NCBI GenBank assembly: GCA_024638505.1
Contig: JAHEKE010000004.1
Span: 109,763 to 173,762 of the forward strand
DNA length: 64,000 nucleotides
From: Gammaproteobacteria bacterium
GTDB lineage: Bacteria; Pseudomonadota; Gammaproteobacteria; Arenicellales; JAANXG01
Direction: 5' to 3'
The first letter of the stretch is position 1. Every line of letters begins with the position of its first letter. The notes beneath the pieces are model-generated. The model did not search any database and was not told the origin of the DNA. It was given only the letters and a program-made list of their open reading frames with translations. Below, in pieces: positions 44,271-53,377 of the stretch. The position numbers and the translations under genes are program-made.

Positions 44271-45620
44271 CTAAGAGGCCGTGATTGGCACCGCCTTTGC
44301 TCCGGATTCGATGTCGAGCCAGCGGTCCATAAGTTTGCTTGCAACAAGATCGCCGCACACGTTTACAGCGGTGCGGCTCATATCAAGTATACGGTCAACG
44401 CCAAGGATCAGGGCGATTCCCGCGGTGGGGATACCAACAGAATCCAACACCAAAGCTAGAATAACAATGCCGACGCCGGGCGTCGCGGGTGACCCCACGG
44501 AGGCGCCGACCGCGGTCAGTATGATTAGCATCATGCCCCCCGTGCCGACATCGATGCCGTATACCTGCGCCAGAAATATTGCAGCAACGCCCTGGTACAA
44601 CGCTGTTCCATTCATGTTTAACGTTGCCCCGAGCGGTATGACGAACTGGGAGACTGAGGGTCGCACCGCTAGTTTTTCTTCTGCCGTCTTAATGGAAAGT
44701 GGCATCACTGCCGCTGAACTAGACGTGGAAAACGCTAACAGAAGTACGTCGCGTACCGCCACGATAAAGTCCCAGGGCCTTTGACGGATAAACACATACA
44801 GCAGTACGAGATACATAACCATCAGGATGAACATCCCGAGCAGCACGGTACCCACATAAACCGCCATACCCAAAAGCGATGATAATCCGATCTTGGTGGT
44901 GAGTTGTGCGAGCAAGCCGAAGACAGCAAAGGGTGCAAGCCACATGGCCCAACGAACAACGGTCATACAGACTTCCTGCAGCGACCCCATTAAATCTAAC
45001 AGCGGCTTAGCCTGTGCCGGCGCTATCATCACGAGTGCTACTCCGAAAATAATAGCGAATATCACGACCTGCAACATCTGACCCTCCACCATGGAAGTGA
45101 GTGGATTGCTCGGCAGCAGCGTGAGAAGCTTGGTCGGGAGCGCCTCGATGCCAGGACCTTCCTCAACCTCACCGGGAACGATAATGCCCGCCGTCCACAG
45201 CCTGGTCCCGACCAAACTGCTGTCAATATACAAACCGGGCTTTATCAACAGTGCTAAAACCAAGCCGATAGCTATGGCGACTGCGGTGGTAACCAAGAAA
45301 TAAACCACCACTCTAAGCCCCATGCGCCTGAGCTGTTCGAGGTCCTCGCTTGCTGAAAGTCCGCGGATGATGGAGGCAAACACCAGTGGAATCACAATCA
45401 TCTGAATCAGCGCCAGGAATAGCTGCCCCGGGAAAGCCAACCAGTTACCAATCACGGTGGCGCTGCGGGCATGGACCAGCCCTACCGTTGGACCCAACAG
45501 AATGCCGACCACTACACCGAGCACCATGCCAATCAGCACTTTCAGCCAGAGCCGGCCGGTTACGTGGCGAATGAGGTATGTTCGAGGTCGAGGATCTGAT
45601 TTAGATTGATTGAGATCCAT
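44271..45620 (-). CDS. DAACS-family dicarboxylate/amino acid:cation symporter
   Basis: A 449-residue transporter with about eight helices and two re-entrant loops. Family motifs: AFSTSSSAAVMPLSI (serine-rich hairpin), the NMNGTALYQGVAAIFLAQ motif in helix 7 and GVPxAGIAL-like DSVGIPTAGIALILGVDRILDM. It transports C4-dicarboxylates or glutamate/aspartate with Na+ or H+. ATG 45620. A single gene. Confidence 0.92.
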   Translation of the reverse strand: MDLNQSKSDPRPRTYLIRHVTGRLWLKVLIGMVLGVVVGILLGPTVGLVHARSATVIGNWLAFPGQLFLALIQMIVIPLVFASIIRGLSASEDLEQLRRMGLRVVVYFLVTTAVAIAIGLVLALLIKPGLYIDSSLVGTRLWTAGIIVPGEVEEGPGIEALPTKLLTLLPSNPLTSMVEGQMLQVVIFAIIFGVALVMIAPAQAKPLLDLMGSLQEVCMTVVRWAMWLAPFAVFGLLAQLTTKIGLSSLLGMAVYVGTVLLGMFILMVMYLVLLYVFIRQRPWDFIVAVRDVLLLAFSTSSSAAVMPLSIKTAEEKLAVRPSVSQFVIPLGATLNMNGTALYQGVAAIFLAQVYGIDVGTGGMMLIILTAVGASVGSPATPGVGIVILALVLDSVGIPTAGIALILGVDRILDMSRTAVNVCGDLVASKLMDRWLDIESGAKAVPITAS

Positions 45621-45650
45621 CCTACTATCTAGTCTCTTGAAGGCAGTACA

Positions 45651-46517
45651 TCACAGCGCAATGGGCACGAATAGTGACTCAAGTTGCTGGTCTATTTGAA
45701 CCATACAATTAGCGGGTACGGATTCCCAGTCTTCTCGGGAATCGGTAAGTGGTTCAGAAGTCACGATGGCTGTGGTGGCAGGATGACCCGGCCCCGCTCG
45801 CCTCATCCGGTATTCGTTCTGTAACGCTTCGAAGCGTGCACCCATGGAGAAATACAAGCTTTCCGGTTTGTCCGAAAGGCTGCTTGTATAGCGGCTGACC
45901 ACGATACTGCTGCCGTCAGTTACGGCAAAATTGAGGTAGGAGCTATCTGTAATACCGGCATCTCGAATCCAGCCGACTAAAAGGCTTATAGTATCGCGCA
46001 TAGTCTGCCCTAAGACGGAAACTGGATACTCAGCGTGACAGTCTGTCAGCAAATTGAGAAACACGGCAAAAGCGTGTTCAGAATCCGTTGTGCCTTGTAC
46101 GACGCCATATGTTTCGTCAGACAAAGACTCACGCAAACGACGCTTGATTTTTTGAAATTGAGCGATGCGTCCGTTGTGCATCCAAAGGTAACGACCAAAC
46201 TGAAAAGGATGACAGTTTACTTCCGACACCAGGGATCCAGCAGTAGCGGCGCGGATATGGGCGAACATGCACTTCGAGCTGATTTTTTCAGCCAATCGAT
46301 AGAGGTTCCGATTACTCCACGCCGGTGTCACGCTGGTGAAAACACACGGCACAGGATCGATCTCAGGGCTGTACCAGCCGACACCAAAGCCATCTCCATT
46401 GAGCGGCTCTTCACGCTCCCGCGCATCAAAGCTCTGCCGGATCAGCGATCTGTTTGACCGCGTAAGGAGGTCCGCCATAAAAATCCTCTCCCCCATATAA
46501 GCTACAAAACGACACAC
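45651..46517 (-). CDS. Class II glutamine amidotransferase (YafJ-like)
   Basis: A 288-residue protein with nucleophilic Cys2 directly after Met1, then the class II fold: NGDGFGVGWY, FAHIRAATAG, CHPFQFGRYLWMHNGRI. Similar to YafJ/DUG3-type amidases that hydrolyse small glutamine-like compounds. Start fixed by the Cys2 rule at ATG 46517. An FNR-like box and a matching -10 lie 75 and 50 bases upstream. Confidence 0.9.
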   Translation of the reverse strand: MCRFVAYMGERIFMADLLTRSNRSLIRQSFDAREREEPLNGDGFGVGWYSPEIDPVPCVFTSVTPAWSNRNLYRLAEKISSKCMFAHIRAATAGSLVSEVNCHPFQFGRYLWMHNGRIAQFQKIKRRLRESLSDETYGVVQGTTDSEHAFAVFLNLLTDCHAEYPVSVLGQTMRDTISLLVGWIRDAGITDSSYLNFAVTDGSSIVVSRYTSSLSDKPESLYFSMGARFEALQNEYRMRRAGPGHPATTAIVTSEPLTDSREDWESVPANCMVQIDQQLESLFVPIAL

Positions 46518-46564
46518 GGTTGGGATTCTCGCGCTGTTAACTTCAAACTATTCCACCTGAATCT

Positions 46565-46605
46565 AACATACATAGAATTTCAAGCGGTGGGTTGACTTGG
46601 GTCAA
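46565..46605 (-). promoter_or_regulatory. FNR/Anr-type class II promoter for the amidotransferase gene
   Basis: TTGAC-TTGG-GTCAA (46592-46605) lies within an 8-base perfect inverted repeat (46589-46608). On the minus strand a TATGTT -10 (46570-46565) is centred 31 bases downstream of the box centre, the spacing of a class II FNR-dependent promoter. The start would fall about 40 bases before ATG 46517. Confidence 0.5.
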
Positions 46606-46665
46606 CCCTGTGTGCGGGTATGGATAGCGAACAGTTGGTTACTGGCGCAACGGAGCCGTTAGGAC

Positions 46666-47895
46666 CTAATGCACCCGCTCTATCAATACACGGGTTATGC
46701 GCCTGCGCCGGACCGCCTTTACGGTGAGGGTGAATTCATCTATACGGACTTGATCATCGGGCGAGAGTAAGCGACCGGCTCGTCCGATCATCATGCCGGC
46801 AATCGTATTCCAATGACCTTCAGGAAGCTTCATACCCAAATCTTTGAGGTCCTCAATGGGCAAGGAGCCGGGCGCGATCCAGCGATTGTGCGAGACCTCT
46901 TGCAAACTTGAAAGTTGCTCCCCTTGGGAAATCGTGCCTAGGAGCTCTTCGGCGATGTCGGCCACGGTGACGAGCCCGACCGTCACACCGTACTCATCAA
47001 CGACGATCGCCACGTGGGTCTGTTGATCCTGCATCTCAGCCAGAAGACTGGTGATACGCTTTGACTCAGGCACGATCAGTGGTTTTGTAGATAAGCTGGC
47101 CAACTCGGCAGCTTGCCGCAGGCGAGCCTCAGCGAGATCTTTCAGCTGCACGACGCCGGTTACGTGCTCTAGCGTATCGGTGTATGTAGGCAGTCGACTA
47201 TGTCCAGTGACCAGGGCCGTCTCCAGTGCCTGTTCGATGGTGGCGGACGATTTCACAGCAACAATGTCGGGGCGGGGAACCATGATGTCGTCGGCTCTGC
47301 GATCGCCAAAGCGAAACGCTCGCTCTATCAGCTTCAGATCTTCCTCTGTAATCTCACCCTCGTGGGCGGCGCGGAAAGCGAGCAGTCGCAACTCGCCCTC
47401 GGTCACGGTGGGTGCAGTGGTGATCCCCTTGCCGGGCATCTGCATATCGGCGATCCAGACGAGAAAAGAGATAAGCGGACGGAGCGCTCGCTCGAGAACA
47501 CCGATCGGTCCCGAGATAAACAGAGCCGTTCTTTCTGAATGCCGCACGGCATATGTCTTAGGTATGGCCTCACAATAGATAAAGAGCACGATCGTCAGCA
47601 GGAAGGACGCGATCGTAACGCCGATATTACCGAACCAGCGATGTGCCAGGATTCCAGTAATCGTTGCTGCGCCTATCTGCACCAGCAAAGCTAAAAACAG
47701 AATCAGGTTGAGAATCTCCGGAACCCGCTCGAGAAGGGCTGCCAAGCGAACCGCCCGTCTGTCTCCTTCCTCGGCCATCGAACGCGCCCGAAACTCGCTT
47801 ATCCGAAGCAGGGATGCCTCCGATAGAGCCAAGAACACGGCCATCAGCAGAGTCGCAACCAGCAGAACCAGCAGCGGAATATCGCCGCTACTCAT
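46666..47895 (-). CDS. CNNM/CorC-HlyC family membrane protein
   Basis: A 409-residue protein: DUF21 membrane domain with four helices (about 5-150), a CBS pair (about 195-315, starting MVPRPDIVAVK) and a C-terminal CorC_HlyC domain. Members mediate Mg2+ or Co2+ efflux and resistance. ATG 47895; the stop of a short upstream frame overlaps it. The ribosome site is weak, so coupling is plausible. Confidence 0.9.
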   Translation of the reverse strand: MSSGDIPLLVLLVATLLMAVFLALSEASLLRISEFRARSMAEEGDRRAVRLAALLERVPEILNLILFLALLVQIGAATITGILAHRWFGNIGVTIASFLLTIVLFIYCEAIPKTYAVRHSERTALFISGPIGVLERALRPLISFLVWIADMQMPGKGITTAPTVTEGELRLLAFRAAHEGEITEEDLKLIERAFRFGDRRADDIMVPRPDIVAVKSSATIEQALETALVTGHSRLPTYTDTLEHVTGVVQLKDLAEARLRQAAELASLSTKPLIVPESKRITSLLAEMQDQQTHVAIVVDEYGVTVGLVTVADIAEELLGTISQGEQLSSLQEVSHNRWIAPGSLPIEDLKDLGMKLPEGHWNTIAGMMIGRAGRLLSPDDQVRIDEFTLTVKAVRRRRITRVLIERVH

Positions 47896-47947
47896 CGTTT
47901 AACAATTCTTCCCATTCAGTGATCTCAATATTGCCAGTGCGAGCCAC
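47888..47947 (-). CDS. Possible 19-residue leader peptide before the CNNM gene
   Basis: GTG 47947 opens a frame MARTGNIEITEWEELLNDE that ends at TAG within the first codons of the CNNM gene (ATGAGTAG overlap). The frame is coding-like for about 40 codons further upstream but has no better start. It may couple translation to the transporter, or be the tail of a lost gene. Confidence 0.3.
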   Translation of the reverse strand: MARTGNIEITEWEELLNDE

Positions 47948-48271
47948 ACGTTGCCCCCAGCGCCCGTCAATGATCGAAGTTTGCCCAGCCGTGATGAGGA
48001 GATAGCGCTCCGCAGGCGATCATTTGCCTTCATCTTTTACAAACTCACACATTTTATTTATTACCACAGCTGTTTTATTGCCGCAGTCTTTATACATTGC
48101 GTATGATCATCATAATCATCCCTCACAGATCGAAAATTGCTGCAGATCAACGCCTTTGATTTCCCTAGAATCACAATTCCTAGATAACAAGTCTTGTCTT
48201 AGACGTACATAATAGTCCTCAAGTAATCTTTACTGTGAACATGTACCTCCTCATTCGCTTACTCATTCCTG
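47948..48271. promoter_or_regulatory. Intergenic region with dyads before the P-type ATPase gene
   Basis: The gap of about 325 bases is A+T-rich and contains ATCAA-CGCCT-TTGAT (48146-48160) and CTAGAAT-CACA-ATTCCTAG-like symmetry (48165-48182). These could be operator sites for the ATPase or CNNM gene, both metal-cation transporters. No gene is seen in the centre. Confidence 0.3.
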
Positions 48272-50944
48272 TTGCCGCATAACGTGTCGACATCAGTTGA
48301 TACTTCGCCGGATTGGCATCAGCGTCCATGGACCGCGGCCTGTGCCGAGCTTGAAGTCGACCCAGAGTTTGGGCTTACGGCTGTCGAGGTGCAAATGCGT
48401 CTTAAACGCGATGGCGCCAACCAGATAGAGCGCCGACTGGGCCGGCCTCTATGGCGAAGATTCGTTGATCAGTTCACTGATTTTATGATCCTGGTGCTAC
48501 TAACGGCGGCGATTGTCTCCGGCATAATCGGCGAATTGTTGGACGCCGCCGCCATTATTCTAATCGTTGTGCTGAACGCAGTGATAGGCTTTGTCCAGGA
48601 ATACCGGGCTGAAAAAGGACTGGCTGCGCTGCGAGCGTTAATGACCCCGGTCGTTCAAGTCCGCCGCGAGGGTATGGTGCAGAAAGTGCCGGCTGAGAAT
48701 TTGGTCAGAGGTGATGTTGTCCTCCTTGCCGCGGGGCAGCGAGTTACGGCCGATATGCGCCTGCTCAAGTCTGTCGATCTGCGTATCGATGAATCCGCAC
48801 TGACCGGGGAGTCGGTTCCCGTCACCAAGCAAGCCGAGCCCCTGATGGAAACGGACCTGCCTGTTGCTGACCGCAGCAACATGGTGTTCAGCGGCACGCT
48901 GGTAAACAATGGAAATGCTGAAGGCGTAGTGGTGGCGACGGGTATGGATACCGAACTCGGCCGCATCGCCGGCCTGGTCGACAGCGGGGGAGTACAAAAG
49001 ACACCGCTACAGGAGCGCCTGGAGTTTTTCGGACGGCGTCTGGCGCTGGCGGTACTCGCGGTGTGTACGTTGATATTCATCGTCGGATTGATCAGAGGAG
49101 AGTCTCCTTTGCTCATGTTTCTCACTGCAGTGAGCCTCGCCGTGGCTGCGGTGCCGGAAGCTTTGCCTGCGGTTGTAACCATCAGCCTAGCGTTGGGAGC
49201 GCGGCGCATGGTTGAGCACAATGCACTGCTTAGACGGTTGCCCGCGGTCGAAACCCTTGGTTCGGTTACGTACATCTGTTCGGACAAAACCGGAACCTTG
49301 ACGCAGAACAGAATGAGCGCTGAAAGCTTCTTTGCAGATGGCCAGCTGCTGAGCCAGCTGCCAGACGAAGCGGATAGCGTATGGCAGACTTTCTTGCAGG
49401 CGTTGACATTAAACAACGATGCCAGCCTAAGCGATTCCAGCGATCCCAGCGGTGATCCCACCGAGATCGCGATACTGGAGGCCTTGCGGGCAAGGGACTT
49501 TGTATCATCGATCCCGCCTGACTTTAGTGCCCGAAAAGCCGAGTGGCCCTTCGATCCGGTCCGCAAACGCATGACCACGGCCCACGCCCAAGGCGAATCC
49601 CGTATCACCTTTACCAAAGGAGCCCCGGAAGTTGTCATAGCGCGTTGCCACAATCAACTCTCTGCCGAGGGCGTTCGATCTATTGATGCGAAGGCGCTGC
49701 AGGATGCTGCCCATAGCATGGCGGAGAATGGCTACCGCGTGCTGGCCTACGCATGCAGGGATTGGAAAAAATCACCATCTAGCCTGTCCGCGGATGATGT
49801 GGAGAGCAATCTCAGTTTCATTGGGTTGGTGGGACTACTTGACCCTCCTCGGCCGGAAGCCGAAGCGGCGATTGCGGATTGCCGGGATGCGGGCATTACG
49901 CCGGTGATGATTACCGGCGATCATCCAGTGACGGCACTTGCCATTGCCCGCCGCCTTGGCATAGCTACCGATGAGGGCAGCGTGCTCACTGGAAAGAAGC
50001 TGGAGCGGATGAGCACCGCTGAGCTCCAGTCGGCGGCCGCAGGCGTTAGCATCTATGCCCGCGTCACGCCGGAGCACAAGATTCGAATCGTGCGGGCTTT
50101 GCAGGATCGTGGCGAGTACGTTGCTATGACTGGAGATGGCGTTAACGATGCACCGGCGTTGAGTAGTGCCGATATTGGCGTCGCGATGGGCAAGAAAGGA
50201 ACGGATGTGGCGCGAGAGGCTGCAGACATGGTTTTACTCGACGACAATTTCGCCACCATCGTGCGTGCGGTCAGAGAGGGCAGGCGCATTTATGACAACA
50301 TCCGCAAGTTCATAAAATACACGATGACGAGTAATTCAGGAGAGATCTGGGTGCTGTTCTTAGCACCCTTTTTCGGCTTGCCTTTACCCCTCCTTCCTAT
50401 CCAGATTCTCTGGATAAACCTGGTTACGGATGGCCTGCCCGGCCTTGCCCTGTCTACTGAAAAAGCCGAGCAAGGGGTGATGCAGCGGCAGCCGCGCCCG
50501 CCTGAGGAGAACATATTTGCTCACGGCATGTGGCAACATATGATCTGGGTAGGCCTGCTTATTGCCGCCCTGTCTCTGGGGGCACAAGCGTGGGCGTATG
50601 GGCGTGGGTCCGAAAATTGGCAGACAGTGGTGTTTACCGTGCTTACATTCTCGCAGCTGGTGCATGCCATGACCGTTCGATCCGAACGCTTTTCCGTGCT
50701 TAGTACTGGATTAACCACTAATCCGGCATTGCTGGGTTCTGTCATACTGACACTGGGCTTACAACTCGCGATTGTGTATGTGCCGTTTCTTCAGCGGGTA
50801 TTTCACACTTCTACGCTGGCGCAGGAGGAGCTTGCGGTTTGCTTAATCTTGCCGTGGGTGGTACTGGTCGCAGTTGAGATGGAGAAATGGGGGATGCGCC
50901 GAGGTTGGCTTTACCGTTCGAAAGAACCACTGGCGGCGCTTTAA
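48272..50944 (+). CDS. P2-type cation-transporting ATPase, calcium-like
   Basis: An 890-residue P-type ATPase. Phosphorylation Asp338 is in SDKTGTLTQNRMS; the TGES loop reads LTGESVPV; the hinge is MTGDGVNDAPAL. M4 PEALPAVVTISLALG and M6 LWINLVTDGLPGLAL match Ca2+/Mn2+ pumps of the P2A kind. N-terminal cation ATPase domain at 10-80 and a C-terminal membrane domain with about four helices. Start uncertain: TTG 48272, or GTG 48284; no ribosome site is obvious. Substrate inferred. Confidence 0.93.
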   Translation: MPHNVSTSVDTSPDWHQRPWTAACAELEVDPEFGLTAVEVQMRLKRDGANQIERRLGRPLWRRFVDQFTDFMILVLLTAAIVSGIIGELLDAAAIILIVVLNAVIGFVQEYRAEKGLAALRALMTPVVQVRREGMVQKVPAENLVRGDVVLLAAGQRVTADMRLLKSVDLRIDESALTGESVPVTKQAEPLMETDLPVADRSNMVFSGTLVNNGNAEGVVVATGMDTELGRIAGLVDSGGVQKTPLQERLEFFGRRLALAVLAVCTLIFIVGLIRGESPLLMFLTAVSLAVAAVPEALPAVVTISLALGARRMVEHNALLRRLPAVETLGSVTYICSDKTGTLTQNRMSAESFFADGQLLSQLPDEADSVWQTFLQALTLNNDASLSDSSDPSGDPTEIAILEALRARDFVSSIPPDFSARKAEWPFDPVRKRMTTAHAQGESRITFTKGAPEVVIARCHNQLSAEGVRSIDAKALQDAAHSMAENGYRVLAYACRDWKKSPSSLSADDVESNLSFIGLVGLLDPPRPEAEAAIADCRDAGITPVMITGDHPVTALAIARRLGIATDEGSVLTGKKLERMSTAELQSAAAGVSIYARVTPEHKIRIVRALQDRGEYVAMTGDGVNDAPALSSADIGVAMGKKGTDVAREAADMVLLDDNFATIVRAVREGRRIYDNIRKFIKYTMTSNSGEIWVLFLAPFFGLPLPLLPIQILWINLVTDGLPGLALSTEKAEQGVMQRQPRPPEENIFAHGMWQHMIWVGLLIAALSLGAQAWAYGRGSENWQTVVFTVLTFSQLVHAMTVRSERFSVLSTGLTTNPALLGSVILTLGLQLAIVYVPFLQRVFHTSTLAQEELAVCLILPWVVLVAVEMEKWGMRRGWLYRSKEPLAAL

Positions 50945-51028
50945 CGGCATCTTCGACGCTTTTTTCGAACAATGCCCCGGCGTCAGCGCACCGAGCCCAG
51001 AGCCAATCACGATGGCGTCGCAGTTCTC
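50942..51028 (-). pseudogene. Fragment of an FAD-dependent oxidoreductase
   Basis: On the minus strand the reading frame after TAG 51031-51029 gives NCDAIVIGSGLGALT, a textbook FAD/NAD dinucleotide-binding fingerprint (GxGxxG) at the start of oxidoreductases such as phytoene-dehydrogenase-like enzymes. It then dissolves into unrelated sequence (PGHCSKKASK) and has no start codon. It looks like the N-terminal scrap of a lost gene between the ATPase and UspA genes. Confidence 0.4.
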
Positions 51029-51096
51029 CTAACCGGACGAGCTGAGCTTATTACCGGCCACCATACCGGAGATTACTTTGACTGCATCTACAGTGA

Positions 51097-51540
51097 CTAG
51101 CGGACGAGGATCACCGTGCAGGGGGCGAGACTGGATACCTTGTGTGCTACCGATCCGAGTAACATCGACTCGATGTCACCGCGACCGCGACTGCCCAGGA
51201 CAATGACGTCAGATTTATCCAGTTTGGCATACTCCACGATCTTGCGCGCCGCGTGACCTTCACGGACTACGGTCTTCACATTCTTGATTTCGGCTTTCTT
51301 AGCACATCGTTTTGCTTCATCCAGTACCTGTTCGGTCATCGGTGCCACGATGTACGTCGCCTCGCCAAGCAGGCTCTCGCGTTCCAGATACTGTTTGGCC
51401 TCCGAAGAGATCTTAAAAGGCTTAGTGACAACAATAAATGTCAGGGAGCCGCTACTCTGTTGCGCCATCTCGCATGCCTGTGTTGCAGCGCGTAATGAGT
51501 GTTCAGATCCATCAATGGCGCAGAGGATATTCATGTACAT
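51097..51540 (-). CDS. Universal stress protein, UspA family
   Basis: A 147-residue UspA protein: N-terminal ILCAIDGSEHS, internal VIVLGSRGRGDIESMLLGSVAHKV (ATP-binding G-x2-G-x9-G-S form) and the final APCTVILVR. The ATP-binding motif is intact. ATG 51540 is preferred: GGGAG lies 8 bases upstream. Cytoplasmic stress-response protein; single-gene transcript. Confidence 0.92.
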   Translation of the reverse strand: MYMNILCAIDGSEHSLRAATQACEMAQQSSGSLTFIVVTKPFKISSEAKQYLERESLLGEATYIVAPMTEQVLDEAKRCAKKAEIKNVKTVVREGHAARKIVEYAKLDKSDVIVLGSRGRGDIESMLLGSVAHKVSSLAPCTVILVR

Positions 51541-52112
51541 GGAGAAGACTCCCGCTTTGAGTGAGACGAAACAAGAAGAATAAACCACATGTCCGGGTGG
51601 TGGAAAGGCCTAACTTAGGAGCTTAGCAGCGATATGCTCTGACGCGAAATGTGGTGTTTGAAGGCACAATGGCCGCCTCTATCTTGATTGTATACGCGTA
51701 TTTCGACAGTGAGAGGTGTATTGTTAGCAGCGGGCCGTTAGGCCGAGCCCCAGACATTGCCGTACCCTGAGGCTCGGAAACCTAGAAGTGGAAATGGCTG
51801 TATAGAGTCAGCCGATTTGCTAATACTGGCGTGGTTACAGCGAATTATTCCTGAGGCCGCCTCGCTGCCGCTAGTTGCCATTCGAAGATTTTTGTCAGAT
51901 TGGGGTCCGCTTCTGCTGGAGACGGCCGTTCGCTGCCGGTCAGCGTAGATGGTGTTCACAGAATACTAAGTTCTCTGAAATTAACATAATCAATTAACAC
52001 TTACTGCGTGCGAGGTTCGTCACGATTACCGAGGGGTCAAATACGAGCTGAACGTACTATCATCGGGCGTGTAGGCTTTACAATAGCATCACTTGCCAAC
52101 ACCTATTCTCAT
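51541..52112. other. Gene-poor region before the ATP-grasp pair
   Basis: About 570 bases. Overlapping 60-70-codon frames on both strands (51738-51959) have no ribosome site and no recognised product. A frame extension of the first ATP-grasp gene reaches 52008, but sequence similarity to the second copy begins at 52113. Nothing else supported. Confidence 0.35.
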
Positions 52113-53336
52113 ATGCCGAGAAACGTTGTCTTTGTCGCGCCGTTTTTCATCGAGACCACGATGCGGTTCATCAACGCGGTGGCGTCGGTCGAGGACTCGC
52201 GGCTAGGTCTGATCAGCCAGGAACCGCTGGAGCGCCTGCCGACGGAAATTGCAGGGCGTCTGACCGCCCACTGGCAGGTTGACGATGCACTCGACCCCAA
52301 TCAGATTGGGTTTGCGGTCGAGTCCCTGCGTGCAAGAATGGGCGGTGTGGAGAGACTGCTCGCAGTACTAGAACACCTGCAAGTGCCTCTGGCCGAGGTT
52401 CGCGAATCTCTCCGGATCGAAGGGATGGGGGTGGAGGCGGCGCAAAACTTCCGCGACAAGTCGAGGATGAAGACGATGCTGCACCAAGCCGGGGTCCCCT
52501 GCGCACGACATGCGCTTGCCACCGACGGTGCCGAGGCGCACCAATTTGCCGAAATGGTTGGCTATCCAGTGGTCGTCAAGCCGCCAGCGGGCTCAGGGGC
52601 ACGTGATACGTTCCGGGTGGAGAGCGCACAGGCGCTCGATCAGATCCTGCGGCTCATCTCACCAAGCACCGCGCGGCCTTTTCTGCTGGAGGAATTCATG
52701 ACCGGAGCGGAACACTCCTTCGACACCGTGTCGATACGTGGCGAGCACATTTGGCACTCGCTCACCCGGTATTATCCTACACCACTCGAGGTGATGGAAA
52801 ATCAATGGATACAGTGGTGTGTTCTGCTGCCCCGCGAGATTGAGCATCCAGGCTTCGACGGCATTCGTCAAGTGGCCGGTCGCGCCCTGGATACTCTGGG
52901 GATGGGAACCGGATTGAGCCATATGGAGTGGTTTCGCCGATCTGACGGCACGGTGGCGGTTTCGGAGGTCGGTGCCCGTCCACCGGGTGCTCAAATCACT
53001 ACTCTCATCGGGCACGCCCATGGATTCGATATGTATCGAGCCTGGGCGCGTCTCATGGTGCATGAGCGCTTCGACGTCCCCACACGCGACTACGCGGCCG
53101 GTATCGCTTATCTCCGCGGTCAGGGTGCGGGCCGAGTAAGAGCCATTCATGGACTGGAGCGGGCGCAAGCCGAGCTAGGCGCTCTGGTGGTGGAGGCACG
53201 CCTACCCCGGCCGGGACAGACGCCATCGATGAGCTACGAAGGTGACGGTTTTGTGATCCTGCGTCACCATGAGACACGGGTTGTTGAGGAAGCCCTGCGT
53301 CGACTGGTGACCCTGATACGGGTTGAGCTCGGCTGA
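52113..53336 (+). CDS. ATP-grasp ligase, first of a tandem pair
   Basis: A 407-residue ATP-grasp enzyme. An N-terminal preATP-grasp region (1-100) leads to FRDKSRMKTMLHQAGVP, GYPVVVKPPAGSGARDTF (Lys and glycine loop), LEEFMTGAEHSFDT, LSHMEWF and the metal/phosphate motif SEVGARPPGAQ. Relatives are amino-acid or peptide ligases that make an acyl-phosphate intermediate and join it to an amine. The paralogue follows 41 bases downstream. No ribosome site is clear before ATG 52113. Substrates unknown. Confidence 0.85.
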   Translation: MPRNVVFVAPFFIETTMRFINAVASVEDSRLGLISQEPLERLPTEIAGRLTAHWQVDDALDPNQIGFAVESLRARMGGVERLLAVLEHLQVPLAEVRESLRIEGMGVEAAQNFRDKSRMKTMLHQAGVPCARHALATDGAEAHQFAEMVGYPVVVKPPAGSGARDTFRVESAQALDQILRLISPSTARPFLLEEFMTGAEHSFDTVSIRGEHIWHSLTRYYPTPLEVMENQWIQWCVLLPREIEHPGFDGIRQVAGRALDTLGMGTGLSHMEWFRRSDGTVAVSEVGARPPGAQITTLIGHAHGFDMYRAWARLMVHERFDVPTRDYAAGIAYLRGQGAGRVRAIHGLERAQAELGALVVEARLPRPGQTPSMSYEGDGFVILRHHETRVVEEALRRLVTLIRVELG

Positions 53337-53377
53337 GCGTTATAGTCGGAACCACGTCAGATTCGAGGAACATCGTA

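Noticed and set aside
48655..49653. 332-codon leftward open frame inside the ATPase gene
   Set aside because: It lies fully antisense to a gene with clear motifs, has Ser/Thr/Arg-rich composition typical of shadow frames, and no ribosome site.
51738..51959. Overlapping 60-70-codon frames on both strands
   Set aside because: No ribosome site, no recognisable domain and equal openness on both strands suggest chance frames in GC-rich DNA.
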